A DNA stretch of 38,470 nucleotides from an uncultured Sphingomonas sp. (GTDB taxonomy: Bacteria > Pseudomonadota > Alphaproteobacteria > Sphingomonadales > Sphingomonadaceae), in contig CAJYRU010000004.1 in NCBI GenBank assembly GCA_913777295.1, positions 1 through 38,470 on the forward strand, read 5' to 3'. Positions 8,372 through 16,328 of the stretch are shown in pieces; position 1 is the stretch's first letter, and each line of letters begins with the position of its first letter. The position numbers were made by a program, and so were the translations under genes. The notes under the pieces are model-generated. The model made no database searches. It worked only from the letters and a program-made list of their open reading frames with translations, and was not told the origin of the DNA.

Positions 8372-10786
8372 ATGCAGAATCTTGCGTTCAAGTCGCTCCT
8401 GCTCATTGGCACCGTGGCGCTGGCAGCTCCGCCGGCTTACGCCCAGCAGACGTCCCCGACCTCGACGCCGGCAGACGCCCAGGCCGTGCCTCCGGTTTCC
8501 GATCAGGCCGACATCGAAGAGATCATCGTAACCGCACAGAACCGCGCCCAGAACGTGCAGGATGTGCCGATCGCGATTCAGGTGCTGTCCGGCGACACGC
8601 TGGAAAAGGCCGGTATCGCGGATATCAGTGGAATTCAGCAGCTGGCGCCTGCGGTTCAGATCGTTCAGGATACGAACCTCACCCGCGTGACCGTTCGCGG
8701 TGTCGGCACCAACGACAATGCCGAGACGCAGGACTCCTCGATCGCAGTCAACATCGACGGTGAATATATCAACCGTCCGACCGTGCTCAACGCGGCGCTC
8801 TTCGACCTTTCGCGGGTGGAAGTGCTGCGGGGTCCGCAAGGAACGCTGTATGGCCGCAATTCGACGGGCGGCGCCATCAACTTCATTACGCGCAAGCCGG
8901 GCAAAGACTTGGGCTTCAACCTGACGGCGTCCGCTGGTAATTTCGACAGCGTGCTGGTGCAGGGCGGCATCGACCTGCCGTTCGGCGAGATTGGCGGCAT
9001 CCGTGTCGCCGGAACCTATTCGAAGCGGGACGGCTATTTCTCGCATCCCAACCTTTCGATCCGCACCGGCGACGACTACACCCGCGGCGGCCGTGTTAGT
9101 CTCAGCCTTCGTCCCGTCGATGCCCTCACCATCGATGCGGCGGTCGAGCATGTGGAATCGAACCGTCGCCTCGCGGCCAATGCCTTCGTCAACTATAATT
9201 CCGGCCTGGGCTACAATCCCGCTCTGGTGCCGGGGGCGTCGTGTACCGGGAACGGTTTCGTGCGGGTCGGTGCCGACCCGCGCCTGACGGTGTGCATTCC
9301 GCAAAACACCAACGGCCTCTCGACGATTGATCGCAGCAACTATATCGCTCCGGCGCGCAGCCCAAGCATCCAGCAGCAAAGCACAACGGCAGTTCGCGGT
9401 CGCGTGTCTTATGACTTCGGTCCTGCGATCCTAAGCTACACCGGCGGCTATCGTACGACCGACGAGAGCTTTGACGCTGCACTGGCCCCGGCCTATCTCT
9501 TCAAGAACTTCAGCAACGATGTTGACACGCAGAGCCACGAAGTTCGCATCAACGGCGGCGTGCCTGGCGGCATCCAGTGGCAGGGCGGCGCCTTCCATTT
9601 CAAGGAAAAGCTGGACATCGAGCGCGGCCTGTTCAACGGCCCGCCGTTCCTGCCCGCATTTCTGCTGGGCGCCAATGGCGGCTACATCAACTATTTCGAC
9701 CGCACGGTCGACAGTTCGAGCTGGGCAGTGTTCGCGCAGACCGACATTCCGCTGACCGACACGCTCACGGTCGTCGCCGGCGGGCGGTACACCTGGGACA
9801 AGCGGAGCGGGGTGTTCAACATCTTCGGCAGCGGGATCGGCAACCCCAACTCGCCGCTGAACAACACCGGCCCACGTCGGGTAACGGCGACGCCGCTCGC
9901 CGTCCAGCGGCCGAGCGCGAGCGCGGAGAAGTTCACCTGGCTGGCGGGACTGAACTACGAGCCCGATGCGAACACCCTGATTTACGGCAAGGTGTCGACC
10001 GGCTTCAAGGCAGGCGGCTTCGACTCGGTCGGCTCCTACGCGCCGGAGAGCAACACCGCTTATGAGGCCGGGATCAAGCGCAGCCTTGGCGGGGGTTCGG
10101 TGAACTTCATCAACCTTTCAGGCTTCTATTATAACTACAAGGACCTGCAGGCATCGGTTCTGCTGGACAATTCGCTTGGCGGGCAGGTGTTCAACGCGGG
10201 CAAGGCACGCATCTGGGGCATCGAGCTCGACGCGTCGCACAAGGTATTGCGGAACGGTCGGGTAACCATCAGCGTCAACTATCTGAACTCAAAGTATCAA
10301 GACTTCCTGGCCTCGTACGCGGTCTATTGCGCGTCGACGACCCTGGCCAGCGGGTGCAACAACATCACCGGGTTGGGTGACATCGACTCGAATTTTCAGG
10401 CGGCGCCTATCGTGCAACCCAACCTCGCCGGCAACCGTCCGCCGCAGTCGCCGCGCTGGGTGCTTGCCGCTGGGTACGATCATAGCTTCAGCCTGGGCGA
10501 TGCGGGCAGCATCACGCCGAGCGTCTTCTCGCGCTACAAGAGCTCCTATTTCCTCGACATCTTCAATTTCCGGGATTCGCAGCAGAAGGCGTTTTTCCAG
10601 ACCGACGCCAGTATCGAATGGCGTTCGCCCGATGACAGGGTCGGCGTGCAGGCGTTCGTCCGCAATATCGAGGACAACCAACCGTTGACCTATGCCAATT
10701 TCACGGCGGCGGGGAACGACGACATCTACACCTGGCAGTTCGGCGCGCCGCGTACGTACGGTGTACGCCTCAACCTCAACTTCTGA
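8372..10786 (+). CDS. TonB-dependent outer-membrane receptor
   Basis: An 804-residue protein with a Sec signal peptide cut after APPAYAQQ, a TonB box (IEEIIVTAQNR, about residue 49), a plug domain with VRGVGTNDN and VEVLRGPQGTLYGRNSTGG, and a long 22-strand-type beta-barrel ending in the C-terminal aromatic signature LNLNF. This class takes up large or scarce molecules across the outer membrane using TonB energy; in sphingomonads many import aromatic compounds and plant glycosides. It lies directly upstream of the C-glycoside deglycosidase genes and is the natural candidate for importing their substrate. The ribosome binding site is AAGGGAAGGGG just before the ATG. No FecA-type N-terminal signalling domain is present. 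Confidence 0.95.
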   Translation: MQNLAFKSLLLIGTVALAAPPAYAQQTSPTSTPADAQAVPPVSDQADIEEIIVTAQNRAQNVQDVPIAIQVLSGDTLEKAGIADISGIQQLAPAVQIVQDTNLTRVTVRGVGTNDNAETQDSSIAVNIDGEYINRPTVLNAALFDLSRVEVLRGPQGTLYGRNSTGGAINFITRKPGKDLGFNLTASAGNFDSVLVQGGIDLPFGEIGGIRVAGTYSKRDGYFSHPNLSIRTGDDYTRGGRVSLSLRPVDALTIDAAVEHVESNRRLAANAFVNYNSGLGYNPALVPGASCTGNGFVRVGADPRLTVCIPQNTNGLSTIDRSNYIAPARSPSIQQQSTTAVRGRVSYDFGPAILSYTGGYRTTDESFDAALAPAYLFKNFSNDVDTQSHEVRINGGVPGGIQWQGGAFHFKEKLDIERGLFNGPPFLPAFLLGANGGYINYFDRTVDSSSWAVFAQTDIPLTDTLTVVAGGRYTWDKRSGVFNIFGSGIGNPNSPLNNTGPRRVTATPLAVQRPSASAEKFTWLAGLNYEPDANTLIYGKVSTGFKAGGFDSVGSYAPESNTAYEAGIKRSLGGGSVNFINLSGFYYNYKDLQASVLLDNSLGGQVFNAGKARIWGIELDASHKVLRNGRVTISVNYLNSKYQDFLASYAVYCASTTLASGCNNITGLGDIDSNFQAAPIVQPNLAGNRPPQSPRWVLAAGYDHSFSLGDAGSITPSVFSRYKSSYFLDIFNFRDSQQKAFFQTDASIEWRSPDDRVGVQAFVRNIEDNQPLTYANFTAAGNDDIYTWQFGAPRTYGVRLNLNF

Positions 10787-10798
10787 CACCATGGGGAT

Positions 10799-10823
10799 CG
10801 CCCGGCCGCCGGTTGGCCGGGCG
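10799..10823 (+). terminator. hairpin after the receptor gene
   Basis: CGCCCGGCC (10799-10807) pairs perfectly with GGCCGGGCG (10815-10823) around a seven-base loop, 13 bases after the stop. A second, weaker hairpin CCGCTA/TAGCGG follows near 10828-10849. There is no U-tract. These may end the receptor transcript or lower read-through into the deglycosidase genes. Confidence 0.55.
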
Positions 10824-10956
10824 CCTTCCGCTAGCCTAGCCTTAGCGGTCGACGCTATCGATGGCGATGACGCAAGCGGCCGCGGGACAACCCATGTGCC
10901 GCGCATCCTCGTTGCCGGCTCTTTACGCAACCTTATCGTTCCGGAGAAAGACGGAA

Positions 10957-11955
10957 ATGACTTCCCAGATCAAGCGCGGCGTGAGCCTCTACAGCTTCCA
11001 GGAAGAAATGTTCTTGGGCAAGATGAGCATCGAAGACTGCGTGGCCTTTGCGGCGTCGATCGGAGCTCGCGGGATCGAGATCCTGCCCGAGCAGAACATG
11101 CCCAATTTCCCCGATATCGGCGATCGCGAGATTGCCTGGTGGCGTGAACTGATGGCGAAGCACGGCACCGAGCTGACGTGCTACGATATGTTCCTCGACA
11201 CCAAGCTGCGCAAAGATCGGCTGATGAGCGATGACGAGCAGGTTGCGTCGATCCGCCGCGACCTCGTGCTGTGCAATCGTCTGGGCATCCGCAACATGCG
11301 CGTGCTGGTGTTCGTGCGCCCCGATATCCTCGAGCGCTGTGTCCCCTACGCCGAGGAGCTCGACGTCCATATGGGCGTGGAAGTGCATGCGCCCTGGCAT
11401 CTGGAACATGCCTGGATCCTGCGCACGGTCGAGGTGGCTGATCGGCTCGGCACCAAGCACCTCGGGCTGCTGCCGGACATGGGAATCTTCATGAAGCACT
11501 TCCCGCCGGTCTATCGCGACCGTTTCATCCGCCAGGGCGCGCGGCCGGAGGTGGCGCAGTTCATCATTGAACAGCACGAACAGAAGATTATGGCCGAATA
11601 CACTATCTACGAAGTCGCGGTGAACATGAAGGGCAACCCGGCCGAAGTCCGCATGGTCGAGCTGCTGCGTCATCAGCCCTATGCGAACCCGAAGCGCATT
11701 CGGGATTACATCCCGTATTTTCGGCACATCCAGGCCAAGTTCTATGAAATGACCGAGGACGCACACGATCCCAGTCATGCCTATGACGAGGTGATCCCCG
11801 AACTGGTCGCAGGCGGCTGGGAGGGGTATCTGTCCAGCGAATATGAAGGCAACCGGTGGATCCAGGACGTTCAGCCGGTCGATAGCTGCGAGCAGGTGCG
11901 CCGCCAGCATGTGATGTTCGAGCGCCTGATCACGCAGGCCGAAGGAGCACGTTGA
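10957..11955 (+). CDS. C-glycoside deglycosidase alpha subunit (TIM-barrel catalytic subunit)
   Basis: This 332-residue xylose-isomerase-like protein matches my memory of the catalytic subunit of C-glycoside deglycosidases (CarB, DfgA, DgpB types), which cleave the C-C bond between a 3-oxo-glucosyl group and an aromatic ring. Family features seen are the opening RGVSLYSFQEE, the IEILPEQNMP segment, FLDTKL, and GLLPDMGIF. Putative metal ligands are Glu142 (GVEVHAPW), Asp174, His257 (FRHIQAKF) and Glu295 (SSEYEG); His144 next to the first ligand is a candidate catalytic base. The ATG follows GGAGAAAG. Its stop overlaps the beta-subunit start (TGATG), as expected for a heteromeric enzyme. The alternative, a general sugar isomerase, is much less likely because of that partner. 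Confidence 0.85.
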   Translation: MTSQIKRGVSLYSFQEEMFLGKMSIEDCVAFAASIGARGIEILPEQNMPNFPDIGDREIAWWRELMAKHGTELTCYDMFLDTKLRKDRLMSDDEQVASIRRDLVLCNRLGIRNMRVLVFVRPDILERCVPYAEELDVHMGVEVHAPWHLEHAWILRTVEVADRLGTKHLGLLPDMGIFMKHFPPVYRDRFIRQGARPEVAQFIIEQHEQKIMAEYTIYEVAVNMKGNPAEVRMVELLRHQPYANPKRIRDYIPYFRHIQAKFYEMTEDAHDPSHAYDEVIPELVAGGWEGYLSSEYEGNRWIQDVQPVDSCEQVRRQHVMFERLITQAEGAR

Positions 11956-12344
11956 TGTTCGACAAGTATTTGATCGTGGACGGCAGCCTTCGCAACGTTG
12001 GCCCGGCCGAGGCTCCCACCGGGTTCGCGTTCGATGCGAAGCTCGGCTATTATCGAGGGCTTGGCCTGTCGATGATCGAGGCGCTGGACATCAGCGTGGA
12101 TGGAGAGCGCATCGATCGCAGCGCCGTCCGCTTTGACGAGGGCGAGGGCGCGCTTACTCTGGACGAGATGGAAACCGCCTTTGATCGGCGCTGGCCGTTT
12201 GGCGCGGTCGCGACCATTTCAGTGGAGCACGATGGCGGACTGGCGCCGGGGGAGCACCGTCTCGAACTCCTCCAGCGGTTGCGCGTTTCGTACATGCCGT
12301 TCCCGTCGGTCAACACGGACGCAAAGAAACTGTCGGTCGCATGA
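11955..12344 (+). CDS. C-glycoside deglycosidase beta subunit (DUF6379 / CGDB family)
   Basis: The 129-residue product fits the small beta-sandwich family first called DUF6379 and later recognised as the beta subunit of C-glycoside deglycosidases. Recognisable stretches are FDKYLIVDGSLRNVG, YYRGLGLSMIE, RRWPFG and DGGLAPGEHRLEL, with RVSYMPFPS near the end. In characterised enzymes the beta subunit packs on the TIM-barrel subunit and completes the active complex. The ATG overlaps the alpha-subunit stop, giving translational coupling and matched amounts. The length is normal for the family. I identified it from recall of family sequences, not from a search. Confidence 0.85.
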   Translation: MFDKYLIVDGSLRNVGPAEAPTGFAFDAKLGYYRGLGLSMIEALDISVDGERIDRSAVRFDEGEGALTLDEMETAFDRRWPFGAVATISVEHDGGLAPGEHRLELLQRLRVSYMPFPSVNTDAKKLSVA

Positions 12345-12363
12345 GGCAGTAGCGCGGCTTTCC

Positions 12364-12403
12364 TCGCGCCGCTCTGGAAGCCATGGTTTCCAGAGCGGCG
12401 CGA
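12364..12403 (+). terminator. long perfect hairpin after the deglycosidase genes
   Basis: A perfect 16-bp stem (12364-12379 with 12388-12403) closes an eight-base loop containing CCATGG, 19 bases after the beta-subunit stop. No U-tract follows. It is the strongest hairpin in this part of the window and probably ends the transcript or protects its 3' end. Confidence 0.7.
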
Positions 12404-12666
12404 TAGACCGTCGGTGCAGCGACAGTCGCAGTTCGAGCGATCGGTACACCCGGGGCAGTCACCAGCCCTGCGACCGCGGATGTCGTCTGCATGGCAACCC
12501 TTCCTGCTTCGCGTCATCAACACACCAGCGATCGTCGACAGGAAACCCGCGATTGCGAAGGTTGATTTCCGCGGTGCATCCGCTGGACAGCCTGGTTGCC
12601 GCTGCCTGTCTACCAGCAGCCTTCCGAACCTCTCTACGGCGTTGACGCTGACGGCGGACGTTGCCC
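12404..12666. other. non-coding stretch between the deglycosidase and GntR genes
   Basis: About 260 bases contain no convincing reading frame on either strand. I see no repeat or known RNA. The stretch ends in an operator-like sequence described separately. Confidence 0.4.
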
Positions 12667-12678
12667 GAAATATATCAC
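12667..12678. promoter_or_regulatory. second copy of the GntR-type operator sequence (imperfect)
   Basis: GAAATATATCAC matches the perfect palindrome at 13510-13521 in 10 of 12 bases, including a run of nine. It lies 22 bases beyond the 3' end of the GntR gene. It may be a secondary binding site that lets the regulator loop or cover both ends of its gene, or a chance match. Confidence 0.35.
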
Positions 12679-12699
12679 AGGCATGAGGATGACACGCTG

Positions 12700-13407
12700 T
12701 CAGCCGTTGGTTGTCGGCGGTCCTGACGCGGGCGACTGGCGGGGCTGCGAATGGTCAAAGCCCTTCTCGATAATCACCTCGGTGATCCTGTCCCGGCTGA
12801 TCCTCAAGAACTCGCTGGCGTCGTCGACCGATGGCATCGCGGTATCGAACTGGGTCGAGAACTCGAAGATGGCGCGGATGTCGTCGGTGTGATGGCTGAT
12901 CGAGTAGAATATTCGGTCCATCTCCGCCGAGAGCTTCCGGTAGATCGCTTGAAGCGGCGGATTGCGGGTGGCTTCGGCGAGGAGATCGAATTGTCGGCGC
13001 GAGATCTGGATCCAGTTCTCGGTATTGAACTGCGCCTTTTTGATCTCGCGCGAATGTTCACGATGGATCGTCGCAAGCCGGGCGTTCTGCTCAGCGGTCG
13101 CCCGCTCTTTTGCCAAGCGCAAGATTAAGGGTGATATTACGCCCCAGACGGTGAAGAAGTCGTCGACCGACTTCAGCGTCAGGCCCGCGACGCGATAACC
13201 GCGGCGGGGAATCGTTTCGACAAGGCCGTCATGATTCAAACGATCCAATGCCTCGCGCACCGGCATCGCACCGAACCCCGTCTCTTGCGACACCTCCCGT
13301 TCGGTGAAGCGCATACGGGGCGGCATCTTCAACGATACGATGCGCTGCCGGAGAAGTGCATAGGCCTGATCGGCGAGCGTCTGCTTCGATCCTTGGCCTT
13401 CTGACAT
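12700..13407 (-). CDS. GntR-family transcriptional regulator, FCD type
   Basis: The 235-residue protein has an N-terminal winged helix-turn-helix (about residues 8-75; MPVREALDRLNHDGLVE is the classic recognition-helix region of GntR proteins) and an all-helical C-terminal ligand domain of FCD type with a HREHSREI segment and later His residues (SHHTDD) that may bind metal or ligand. FadR/VanR-type members usually repress aromatic or sugar-acid catabolic genes and release DNA on binding a pathway metabolite. The gene diverges from the flavin hydroxylase gene, and the 174-base gap holds a perfect 12-bp palindrome. It probably controls the hydroxylase operon and itself. GGGAG precedes the start. 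Confidence 0.9.
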   Translation of the reverse strand: MSEGQGSKQTLADQAYALLRQRIVSLKMPPRMRFTEREVSQETGFGAMPVREALDRLNHDGLVETIPRRGYRVAGLTLKSVDDFFTVWGVISPLILRLAKERATAEQNARLATIHREHSREIKKAQFNTENWIQISRRQFDLLAEATRNPPLQAIYRKLSAEMDRIFYSISHHTDDIRAIFEFSTQFDTAMPSVDDASEFLRISRDRITEVIIEKGFDHSQPRQSPASGPPTTNG

Positions 13408-13509
13408 CGATCAACTCCCGCACGGCGATGCGCCCCAACTGGCGTGTGGCGTCGTCTCGGCGTGCTGGCAAGGGCAAAACCCTTGACGGAAAGAAACGCA
13501 AGTGCAACG

Positions 13510-13521
13510 GTGATATATCAC
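13510..13521. promoter_or_regulatory. perfect 12-bp palindrome, putative GntR operator
   Basis: GTGATATATCAC is fully self-complementary and lies between the divergent GntR and hydroxylase genes, 60 bases before the hydroxylase start. A TTGACG at 13483-13488 may be a -35 element, and the AT-rich centre of the palindrome could overlap the promoter core, so binding would block transcription. FCD-type GntR proteins bind short palindromes of this sort. Confidence 0.6.
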
Positions 13522-13581
13522 GAGACGATGCGGCAAATATCGAAGATCGCTTTGCACGCTGGTTTCCGGAGGGAGGATGGA

Positions 13582-14745
13582 GTGTCAAAATTCGGAAAAA
13601 TACTGATCGTCGGGGCGGGGATCGGCGGCCTGTGCGCGGCTGTGGCGCTTGCGAAGGACGGCGTGGAAGTCGATGTGATCGACATCAAGCCCGACAACTC
13701 GGTAGCAGGCGTCGGATGGGGGCTGCGGACGAACGGCCTCTTGGCGCTGCGCGAGATCGGGCTGCTCGAGCCGACGCTCGAGATCGGATTCCCGACGCCG
13801 CCGCTGTCGTATTACGATCGCAATGGACGTCATGTCGTCGACATCCCCTACGGACGGCAAGTGGACGGCCTGCCCAATAACGTCCAACTGCCGCGCCTGG
13901 GGTTCCTGGAGATGGCGAGCGCCCGCGCCCTGGAGCTTGGATGCAGGATCATGATGGCGACGACGGTGGTCGACATCGAGCAGGACGACGATGGCGTCTC
14001 GGTAGAGCTAAGCGACGGATCATTACATCGCTACGACCTGGTCCTGGGCTTCGACGGCATCAATTCCAACATCCGGGCATATCTGTTCGGGGAAAAATAC
14101 GTCCCGACCCGCAGCGGCGGCGTGGCCTGGCGTGCCCCGGTGCGGGCGCCGGACACGCTTAAGGGCGCGATCTTCTGCCATGGTTACGGCGGGAAGGTGG
14201 GTTTCGTACCGTTGGTCGGCGGCATGATGTACGTGATCGTGACGCATCATGAGCCGGGCCGTCCGCGCCACGATCCCACGGCGTTCGCCGAGCTGATGTA
14301 TCAGCGGGCGCGAGCGATGCTCGGCGACTCCGACTTCATGGCAGCGGAAATCGAGTCGCTGCGTACCGCCACAAACGTGGCGTATACGCCTCTCAACACG
14401 GTCATGGTCCCCTATCCATGGTATCGAGGTCGGGTCATGATCATGGGTGATGCCGCTCATGCCATGACGCCGTATCTCGGATCGGGTGCCGCGATGGCGA
14501 TCGAGGACGGTGTCGTCTTCTCCGAGCTGCTCCGGTCGGGCGATCCGCTCCACGATGTGCAGACCAAATTCATGGCGAGGCGCTATCCGCGGGTCAAGAC
14601 CGTGTGGGACCTGTCGCTGCGGATGATGCACGAGGAATTCGACTCCGCGACGCCGGAGGCGCTCGACCGGCGTCTCGCCTATCTCGTCAACGAAGAACCG
14701 GCTGCGATCGATTACGTCAACCGTATCTTGGAAAGCGCATACTGA
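13582..14745 (+). CDS. FAD-dependent aromatic hydroxylase (PHBH/salicylate hydroxylase class)
   Basis: A 387-residue class A flavoprotein monooxygenase. The N-terminal dinucleotide fold GAGIGGLCAAVALAKDG (about residues 9-25), the central DG motif (LGFDGINSNIR) and the GD motif (IMGDAAHAMTPYLGSG, Asp290) are all present and in order. Such enzymes use NAD(P)H and O2 to add a hydroxyl to an activated aromatic ring, usually preparing it for ring cleavage. The GTG at 13582 follows GGAGGGAGG and places the FAD motif at the usual distance; an in-frame ATG at 13528 lacks this. The stop overlaps the next start (TGATG). In context it would hydroxylate the aglycone after sugar removal; this is inference. 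Confidence 0.9.
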   Translation: MSKFGKILIVGAGIGGLCAAVALAKDGVEVDVIDIKPDNSVAGVGWGLRTNGLLALREIGLLEPTLEIGFPTPPLSYYDRNGRHVVDIPYGRQVDGLPNNVQLPRLGFLEMASARALELGCRIMMATTVVDIEQDDDGVSVELSDGSLHRYDLVLGFDGINSNIRAYLFGEKYVPTRSGGVAWRAPVRAPDTLKGAIFCHGYGGKVGFVPLVGGMMYVIVTHHEPGRPRHDPTAFAELMYQRARAMLGDSDFMAAEIESLRTATNVAYTPLNTVMVPYPWYRGRVMIMGDAAHAMTPYLGSGAAMAIEDGVVFSELLRSGDPLHDVQTKFMARRYPRVKTVWDLSLRMMHEEFDSATPEALDRRLAYLVNEEPAAIDYVNRILESAY

Positions 14746-16199
14746 TGAGCACGAACGATATCGCGACGCTGTCCGTCGACGCGGGCACCCCGACCGGCGA
14801 CATGCGGAAGCTGCACGGCACGTCCGGCATTCCCGCATCGGCCACCGGCGCCGAGAGCGTGCCTGACATACTGAACGTGTGGAAGGATGCGCACGTCACG
14901 CTCGTCCGCTCGTACGATTGGGTTTCCCGGTTGGACACGGTCGACAATCCCAACAGCCTGTTCCCCGACTGGTCGGCCGATCCGCAGGATCCGGCGAACT
15001 ATAATTTCGCGGGCACCGATGCCTGGGTCCGGCAGGTCCTTTCCCTGGGAGCGGATATCCTCTTCACCCTCGCCAGCGAAATCCCGTCCAACAAGAGGCC
15101 GATCGGCGATTTGCGAAAATACGAGCAAGTCATCGAGAATATCGTCCGCCACTATGTATGCGGATGGGGCGACGGATTCGAGAACGCCGTTCAGTATTGG
15201 GAGTTTGGGGATCAGCCCGATTTCGGCCTGTTGCACTTCTCCGGCGCACCCACAGAGTTCTATGACATGTACGCGGCGGCGGCGCGCGCCGTGAAACGGG
15301 TTAGTGCCGATATCAAGTTCGGTGGTCCGTGCATTGCATTTCCGTTGAACGAAGGTCCGTTCCGCGAAGGGTTGCTAGACTTCATCAAGAATCAGTCGCT
15401 ACCCTTGGATTTCTTGTCTTGGATGTGGTATGGAGACAATTCCCGCGATCCGCTCGACTTTCCTCGGGTTGCCGCCGAGGTCCGCAGGATTCTAGACCAG
15501 TACGGATTCAAAGATACTCGGTTGTTGCTGTCCTACTGGAGCATGACCGGGATTCCGACGGCGAAGTTCGAGGACGCGGAGAATGCGGCGTTCATCGCGG
15601 CGGCGGCGGTCTACATGCAAGATTCGGAGGTCGACGAGGCCATATTCTTCCGCGCCGATACCGGCGCCGACTTCCACTATAATTTCCGCGATCCCGCCGG
15701 AATTTTTGAGCCGGACGGTAGAGAGAATGCGCGAACGGGTGCCTTCCGGTTTGTCGGGCAGACGCTTGCCACGGCGGAGCGTCTATCCGTTACGGGTGGC
15801 GACGAAAACGGCTTCGCGGTTCTCGCCGGTCGCACCGCGAACCGGGATGCCATCCGGATTTTGATCGCGAACTATGCCATTCCGGACTCCTATCTGACGG
15901 CGCGCGAGCGTGACGTGTTCGAGTTCCAGGTGCCGATCGGCAGCCTGAGGGAGGATATGTCGCTTAACGTGCCGCCACGCCGCGTCGATGCGCGCAGCGC
16001 GCGCTATTCCGGCTATACGCTCGACGTCGACAACCTGCCTTGGGGCGAAGGTCCGTACACGGTAGTGCGGTATCGCGCGGATGGCACACACAGCGGTGTG
16101 CTGCTTGATTCGCGGGACGGCGAAGGTGGCTCGGTCACGCTTCAGAACACCCTGCCGGTCCCCGGTGTGGAGCTGATCGAAATCATCCGCAAGTCGTAA
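14745..16199 (+). CDS. GH39-like TIM-barrel protein with both catalytic glutamates apparently replaced
   Basis: The 484-residue protein resembles glycoside hydrolase family 39: an N-terminal KLHGTSGIP segment, the YWEFGDQPD segment at the WNEP position, GAPTEFYDMYAAAARAVK, FGGPCIAFP, DFLSWMWYG, and a C-terminal beta-sandwich domain from about residue 370. In active GH39 enzymes the acid/base Glu lies in WNEP and the nucleophile in TEWN. Here the aligned residues read G-D-Gln157-P and S-Tyr264-W-S, so both acids look missing. It has no signal peptide, so it is probably cytoplasmic. It overlaps the flavin hydroxylase gene and shares its operator. It may bind sugars, or act on glycosides by another mechanism. 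The family call is by eye. Confidence 0.7.
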   Translation: MSTNDIATLSVDAGTPTGDMRKLHGTSGIPASATGAESVPDILNVWKDAHVTLVRSYDWVSRLDTVDNPNSLFPDWSADPQDPANYNFAGTDAWVRQVLSLGADILFTLASEIPSNKRPIGDLRKYEQVIENIVRHYVCGWGDGFENAVQYWEFGDQPDFGLLHFSGAPTEFYDMYAAAARAVKRVSADIKFGGPCIAFPLNEGPFREGLLDFIKNQSLPLDFLSWMWYGDNSRDPLDFPRVAAEVRRILDQYGFKDTRLLLSYWSMTGIPTAKFEDAENAAFIAAAAVYMQDSEVDEAIFFRADTGADFHYNFRDPAGIFEPDGRENARTGAFRFVGQTLATAERLSVTGGDENGFAVLAGRTANRDAIRILIANYAIPDSYLTARERDVFEFQVPIGSLREDMSLNVPPRRVDARSARYSGYTLDVDNLPWGEGPYTVVRYRADGTHSGVLLDSRDGEGGSVTLQNTLPVPGVELIEIIRKS

Positions 16200-16211
16200 G
16201 ACTGCGAAGGT

Positions 16212-16248
16212 TCGAACGGCCTGCCGGTCGCATCGGTAGGCCGTTCGA
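16212..16248 (+). terminator. long hairpin between convergent genes
   Basis: A 15-bp stem (16212-16226 with 16234-16248, one G-T pair) and seven-base loop follow the GH39-like gene by 12 bases. The TetR gene ends at 16329 on the other strand, so it could serve both directions. Confidence 0.7.
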
Positions 16249-16328
16249 TACGCCGCAACTGCAAATCTGAGCGGCTCGGCCTGACGGCACGGTCCGCGTC
16301 GCGGACGCTACCGGCGGCGTCAGTGATT

